This document shows, one piece after another, positions 6,189 to 8,478 of a DNA stretch of 8,478 nt. The stretch covers positions 1 through 8,478 of the forward strand of contig JAUVVT010000050.1 of the NCBI GenBank assembly GCA_030604505.1, in the 5' to 3' direction. Source of the stretch: a bacterium (GTDB taxonomy: Bacteria; SM23-31; JAUVVT01). The first letter of the stretch is position 1; the number at the start of each line of letters is the position of its first letter. The notes below the pieces were generated by a model that was not told the origin of the DNA, did not search any database, and worked only from the letters and a program-made list of their open reading frames with translations. The translations under genes were made by a program, and so were the position numbers.

Positions 6189-6926
6189 ATGTTATTAGCA
6201 AGATTAATTAAAACAGCAGTCATTTTTTTATCAATTTGTATCGTATTTTCTTGTGCAAAAAAAGAAGAAGACGATTTTGTTTCGCTCTTTGACGGAAAGA
6301 CCCTGGAACATTGGAAAATACCAGAAGGAGATAATGGTCATTGGAAAGTAGTAAATGAAGTAATTGATTACGACTGCAAAAGCGAAGCTCCCGGAGTTAA
6401 AGATCTTTGGTCAGAGAAAGACTATGGAGATTTTGTATTGAAGGTAGATTGGCGATTAACAAAAGAGCCGGTAGAAGAAGAGGTGCCTATCATACTGCCC
6501 AACGGCAATTACATATTAAAAGAGGATGAAAGCAAAGAGACATTAGACAGGAAAGAAGCAAAAACAGTAAAGGTAATGGATGCCGGAGACAGCGGGATTT
6601 ACGTGCGAGGAAGCTCTAAATGCCAATTAAACATCTGGTCCTGGCCCATCGGTTCGGGTGAGGTCTATGGTTACAGGACTGATAAAAATCAGCCGCCGGA
6701 GGTCAGAAAGGGTGTAACTCCAACTAAATGTGCCGATAATCCGCCTGGTGAATGGAATACATTTATTATCACAATGAAAGGCGACCGACTTACCGTAGTT
6801 CTTAACGGTGAAACCGTTATTGAAAATGCCCAGCTCCCCGGTTGTGAACCAACCGGACCAATCGCACTACAGCATCATACCGACCCAATCCAGTTCAGAA
6901 ATATTTCTATTAAAGAACTTAATTAA
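6189..6926 (+). CDS. DUF1080 (3-keto-disaccharide hydrolase-like) lipoprotein, single domain
   Basis: The 245-residue protein has a hydrophobic leader ending in a good lipobox, IVFSC, with Cys22 as the lipidated residue. A charged linker and one DUF1080 beta-sandwich domain (about 29-244) follow. Landmarks are VSLFDGKTLEHW (31-42), FVLKVDWRL (82-90), GDSGIYVRG (133-141), the strongly conserved NIWSWPIGSGEVYGYR (148-163), GEWNTFIITMKGDRLTVVLNG (187-207) and GPIALQHH (223-230). A charged insertion at about 93-128 separates two strands. It keeps the family motifs better than either domain of the upstream double-domain protein, so it is the best candidate for the active 3-keto-glycoside cleaving enzyme. 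It would act outside the cytoplasmic membrane. GAGG at 6179-6182 with six bases to the ATG is a good RBS. It is the last gene of the operon and is followed by a hairpin. Confidence 0.88.
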   Translation: MLLARLIKTAVIFLSICIVFSCAKKEEDDFVSLFDGKTLEHWKIPEGDNGHWKVVNEVIDYDCKSEAPGVKDLWSEKDYGDFVLKVDWRLTKEPVEEEVPIILPNGNYILKEDESKETLDRKEAKTVKVMDAGDSGIYVRGSSKCQLNIWSWPIGSGEVYGYRTDKNQPPEVRKGVTPTKCADNPPGEWNTFIITMKGDRLTVVLNGETVIENAQLPGCEPTGPIALQHHTDPIQFRNISIKELN

Positions 6927-6950
6927 TCGTTTCTGAGACAGACATTCTAA

Positions 6951-6977
6951 CCACGAAGACCGCGAAGAACACGAAGG
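6951..6977 (+). repeat. Three tandem 9-base units (CACGAAG-type dispersed repeat)
   Basis: CCACGAAGA (6951-6959), CCGCGAAGA (6960-6968) and ACACGAAGG (6969-6977) form a period-9 array. I recall CCACGAAG/ACACGAAG strings as common interspersed intergenic repeats in several bacterial phyla, often in inverted pairs, as here. No coding role is evident on the + strand. It forms the left arm of the inverted repeat 6959-7020. Confidence 0.7.
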
Positions 6978-7024
6978 AAAATATTTATAGAATTTAATCT
7001 TTCTTCGTGTGCCTCGCGGTTTTA
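6959..7024 (+). terminator. Long imperfect inverted repeat between convergent genes, probable terminator of the + operon
   Basis: The left arm (6959-6980) pairs with the right arm (7000-7020). There are 7 consecutive pairs (ACCGCGA with TCGCGGT), a short mismatched stretch, 8 further pairs (ACACGAAG with CTTCGTGT), a one-base bulge and three more pairs, around a 19-base AT-rich loop. On the + strand the stem is followed by TTTT at 7020-7023, a short T-tract, so it could end the operon transcript 32 bases after its stop codon. On the - strand no T-tract follows. The right arm lies inside the 3' end of the convergent gene. Confidence 0.5.
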
Positions 7025-8214
7025 TCATTTGATTTATTCCAAGTTTTATTAGTATAAAATATTGCCACACACAATCCGGCAAAAAGTAAAGCAGTGCCGA
7101 TTGTTATACATGAAAACGATTCAAAAACATCGGATAAATCCCTGCCGTTTAAATTCCCGGAAGTTGGTAAGTTATAAATAAAAGCAAATATTTGTACAGG
7201 TAGCTCTGATGTCAAACTATTGAGAATAAGGGATATAACAAGTAGATATTTTATTAATTTTGTGCCGCGATTATTTACAAATATATAATAAAACAGGAAA
7301 AAATGCGGAATTAAAAGAAATATAAAATGTGCCTTTCTTGATAGGGGAGAGAAGAGCAGTATACATATTACTATAATTGAATATTCATAGAGTATATTTG
7401 ATTCTTTCCTGTTTTTTATTTTATCCTTAAACAGATAACCCAAATATATTGCAATAGCTCCAAAGACAAGAAATGTAATCAGGTTTATATGGAATTCACC
7501 GAGACTGGCAATGTTTATATATAGATTATCCCACGGTGGTATCGGGCTCAATAATCTCTTAATCGTAATAAACAATGATTGATTATTTATCGTTGTATCG
7601 GTAAAATTACCGATTATATGAAAATACTGAGACAGGCAGTGAATATTTTCACTGAAACCTATTGCTGCTGACGGAATTAACATAAAAATAATGATACTGA
7701 TAATAGCATAAAGTGCCACTTTAAATTCTCTCTTATATACAAAGTATAACAAAAGTAATAACGGCGTAAGCTTTATTGAAATACACATACCTAAAAATAA
7801 TCCTGCATAAAAGTCCTTTCCGTTTATAAAAAAATATAAAACCAAAACAACAATGAACATTATAAGGATATTAACCTGACCAAGTGCAAAGTTATCCATT
7901 ATAAAACGTAAACTAAACGCTAAAGGGAAGAAATATAAGTTAAAAGTGTTATTATAATCTTTTGGGATAAGTCTTATCAAAAGAAAAAATGCATAATATA
8001 ATAAAAACAGACTCAATAAAAACCAAACTGTTTTCAAAATGATTGTATTTAAAAAACTTAGAGGAATCATTGCAAAGGCAAAAAAGGGAGGATAAACGTA
8101 TGGAATACCTTCCCGGATATAGAGGGGAAAGCCATCTAAGATTCTTTTACTTGCTCTTATATAGCATTCAAGGTCCCAGCTGTGTTTTACAGCGACAATA
8201 CATTGAAAAACCAA
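6994..8214 (-). CDS. GT87/DUF2029-type polyprenol-phosphate-dependent membrane glycosyltransferase
   Basis: The 406-residue polytopic protein with about ten helices matches the GT-C fold family GT87 (PimE-like). These enzymes transfer a sugar from a polyprenyl-phosphate donor on the outer face of the cytoplasmic membrane. Family landmarks are DLECYIRASKRIL (14-26), whose Asp14 is the likely catalytic acid of the first extracytoplasmic loop, YVYPPFFAFAMIPLSFL (39-55), GQVN (112-115), KLTPLLLLL (148-156) and NQSLF (211-215). The start given is a TTG. The frame is open upstream to a stop at 8254-8256 but contains no ATG or GTG, and the in-frame residues there (KIFYVLLFLFL) look like the missing half of the first helix. 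The real start is therefore unclear (ATT at 8250, or an indel in the T-run at 8213-8219). The last residues (KTARHTKKD) are encoded by the right arm of the inverted repeat 6959-7020. Acceptor unknown. The gene is unlinked to the + operon. Confidence 0.8.
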   Translation of the reverse strand: MVFQCIVAVKHSWDLECYIRASKRILDGFPLYIREGIPYVYPPFFAFAMIPLSFLNTIILKTVWFLLSLFLLYYAFFLLIRLIPKDYNNTFNLYFFPLAFSLRFIMDNFALGQVNILIMFIVVLVLYFFINGKDFYAGLFLGMCISIKLTPLLLLLYFVYKREFKVALYAIISIIIFMLIPSAAIGFSENIHCLSQYFHIIGNFTDTTINNQSLFITIKRLLSPIPPWDNLYINIASLGEFHINLITFLVFGAIAIYLGYLFKDKIKNRKESNILYEYSIIVICILLFSPLSRKAHFIFLLIPHFFLFYYIFVNNRGTKLIKYLLVISLILNSLTSELPVQIFAFIYNLPTSGNLNGRDLSDVFESFSCITIGTALLFAGLCVAIFYTNKTWNKSNDKTARHTKKD

Positions 8215-8264
8215 AAAAAGAAATAAGAGTACATAAAAAATTTTATGAATTATTCAGGTTAAGA

Positions 8265-8294
8265 ATGTTTTATGGTATATTTTTTATAAAACAT
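8265..8294. repeat. Perfect 9-base inverted repeat at the expected start of the glycosyltransferase transcript
   Basis: ATGTTTTAT (8265-8273) and ATAAAACAT (8286-8294) are exact reverse complements around a 12-base loop. The element overlaps the predicted - strand transcription start (near 8290). It could be an operator or a 5' stem-loop, or chance in AT-rich DNA. Confidence 0.4.
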
Positions 8295-8296
8295 TA

Positions 8297-8324
8297 AATA
8301 TAAAAAAATATTTTATTAAGTCAA
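8297..8324 (-). promoter_or_regulatory. Sigma70-type promoter for the glycosyltransferase gene
   Basis: On the - strand TTGACT (8324-8319) and TATATT (8302-8297) are separated by 16 bases, each 5/6 to consensus. Transcription would start near 8290, leaving room for a start codon anywhere upstream of 8214. No clear Shine-Dalgarno sequence lies between this promoter and 8214. Confidence 0.45.
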
Positions 8325-8344
8325 GTAAAGAAATTAGTAAAAAA

Positions 8345-8384
8345 ATAACAAAAAAATATTTTTTTTTAATGTTCTTTTTGTTAT
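8345..8384. repeat. 10-base inverted repeat in AT-rich intergenic DNA
   Basis: ATAACAAAAA (8345-8354) and TTTTTGTTAT (8375-8384) are exact reverse complements with a 20-base loop. It lies between the two divergent promoter-like sequences. Its composition (one C/G pair) makes it a weak structure of uncertain meaning. Confidence 0.35.
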
Positions 8385-8391
8385 ATTTTCC

Positions 8392-8419
8392 TTGATAAAA
8401 ATAAAAAAATTTTTATAAT
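8392..8419 (+). promoter_or_regulatory. Sigma70-type promoter reading off the right end of the window
   Basis: TTGATA (8392-8397) and TATAAT (8414-8419), 5/6 and 6/6 to consensus, are separated by 16 bases. Transcription would start near 8426. The only ATG downstream within the window that is followed by an open frame to its end is at 8467 (four codons, MNKS), preceded by GAGG at 8451-8454. Whether a gene begins there cannot be judged from four codons. Confidence 0.4.
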
Positions 8420-8446
8420 ATAAAATGGATTTTACTTAGTTTTTTA

Positions 8447-8473
8447 CCACGAGGTTTACAAAGAATATGAATA
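8447..8473 (+). repeat. Possible degenerate copy of the 9-base CACGAAG-type repeat
   Basis: CCACGAGGT (8447-8455), TTACAAAGA (8456-8464) and ATATGAATA (8465-8473) line up in the same 9-base phase as the array at 6951-6977, with increasing mismatches. The window ends too soon to see whether an inverted partner follows. Confidence 0.3.
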
Positions 8474-8478
8474 AATCA

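Noticed and set aside
6951..7020. CRISPR array or transposon end
   Set aside because: The units are 9 bases, contiguous, without spacers, and arranged as an inverted pair. No transposase, target-site duplication or cas gene is visible.
8043..8297. Plus-strand ORF of 84 codons opposite the glycosyltransferase N-terminus
   Set aside because: The opposite strand carries GT87 motifs (DLECYIRAS, YPPFFAF) across this region. The + strand product is unremarkable and starts within that gene.
8467..8478. Possible start of a gene (MNKS) at the right edge
   Set aside because: Only four codons are visible. A promoter-like sequence and a distant GAGG precede it, but the ATG also falls in the suspected degenerate repeat, so it is not called.

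Overview
The window is a piece of an AT-rich bacterial genome. It holds a 5'-truncated metal-responsive regulator, a small signalling protein, a compact sugar-derivative uptake and breakdown cassette, and a convergent membrane glycosyltransferase. No rRNA, tRNA, CRISPR array, transposase or phage gene is visible. The combination of a long sodium:solute symporter with a DRFF..KM C-terminal extension, DUF1080 (3-keto-glycoside hydrolase/lyase-type) lipoproteins and an aldo/keto reductase recalls Planctomycetes, Lentisphaerae and related candidate phyla. That taxonomic hint comes from memory of the families, is low-confidence, and was not searched.

Layout. Positions 3-635 (+) are most of a DtxR/MntR-type repressor with a C-terminal FeoA-like domain; its N-terminus lies outside the window. 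After a very AT-rich gap with two promoter-like sequences, 825-1493 (+) encodes a PAS domain followed by a histidine-kinase dimerisation/phosphoacceptor hairpin (His154) with no ATPase domain. From 1618 to 6926 (+) runs a probable operon: a sodium:solute symporter cut in two by one in-frame TAA (1618-3270 and 3292-3813), a lipoprotein with two DUF1080 domains (3873-5078), an aldo/keto reductase (5129-6151) and a single-domain DUF1080 lipoprotein (6189-6926). Gaps inside the operon are 21 to 59 bases. The convergent gene 8214-6994 (-) is a GT87/DUF2029-type polytopic glycosyltransferase. Between the convergent genes lies an inverted repeat built on a 9-base unit; its right arm encodes the last residues of the glycosyltransferase. 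The last ~260 bases are extremely AT-rich and hold divergent promoter-like sequences, two small inverted repeats and a possible degenerate copy of the 9-base repeat.

How the genes may work together. The symporter would import a sugar or glycoside. Exported lipid-anchored DUF1080 proteins would cleave a 3-keto-glycoside outside the cytoplasmic membrane, and the cytoplasmic aldo/keto reductase would reduce or oxidise a carbonyl of the product. This is inference from gene content. The C3-oxidising Gfo/Idh/MocA-type enzyme often linked to DUF1080 proteins is absent here. The main oddities are the nonsense codon within the symporter, the ATPase-less PAS-DHp protein, the repeat-derived C-terminus of the glycosyltransferase and that gene's uncertain start.
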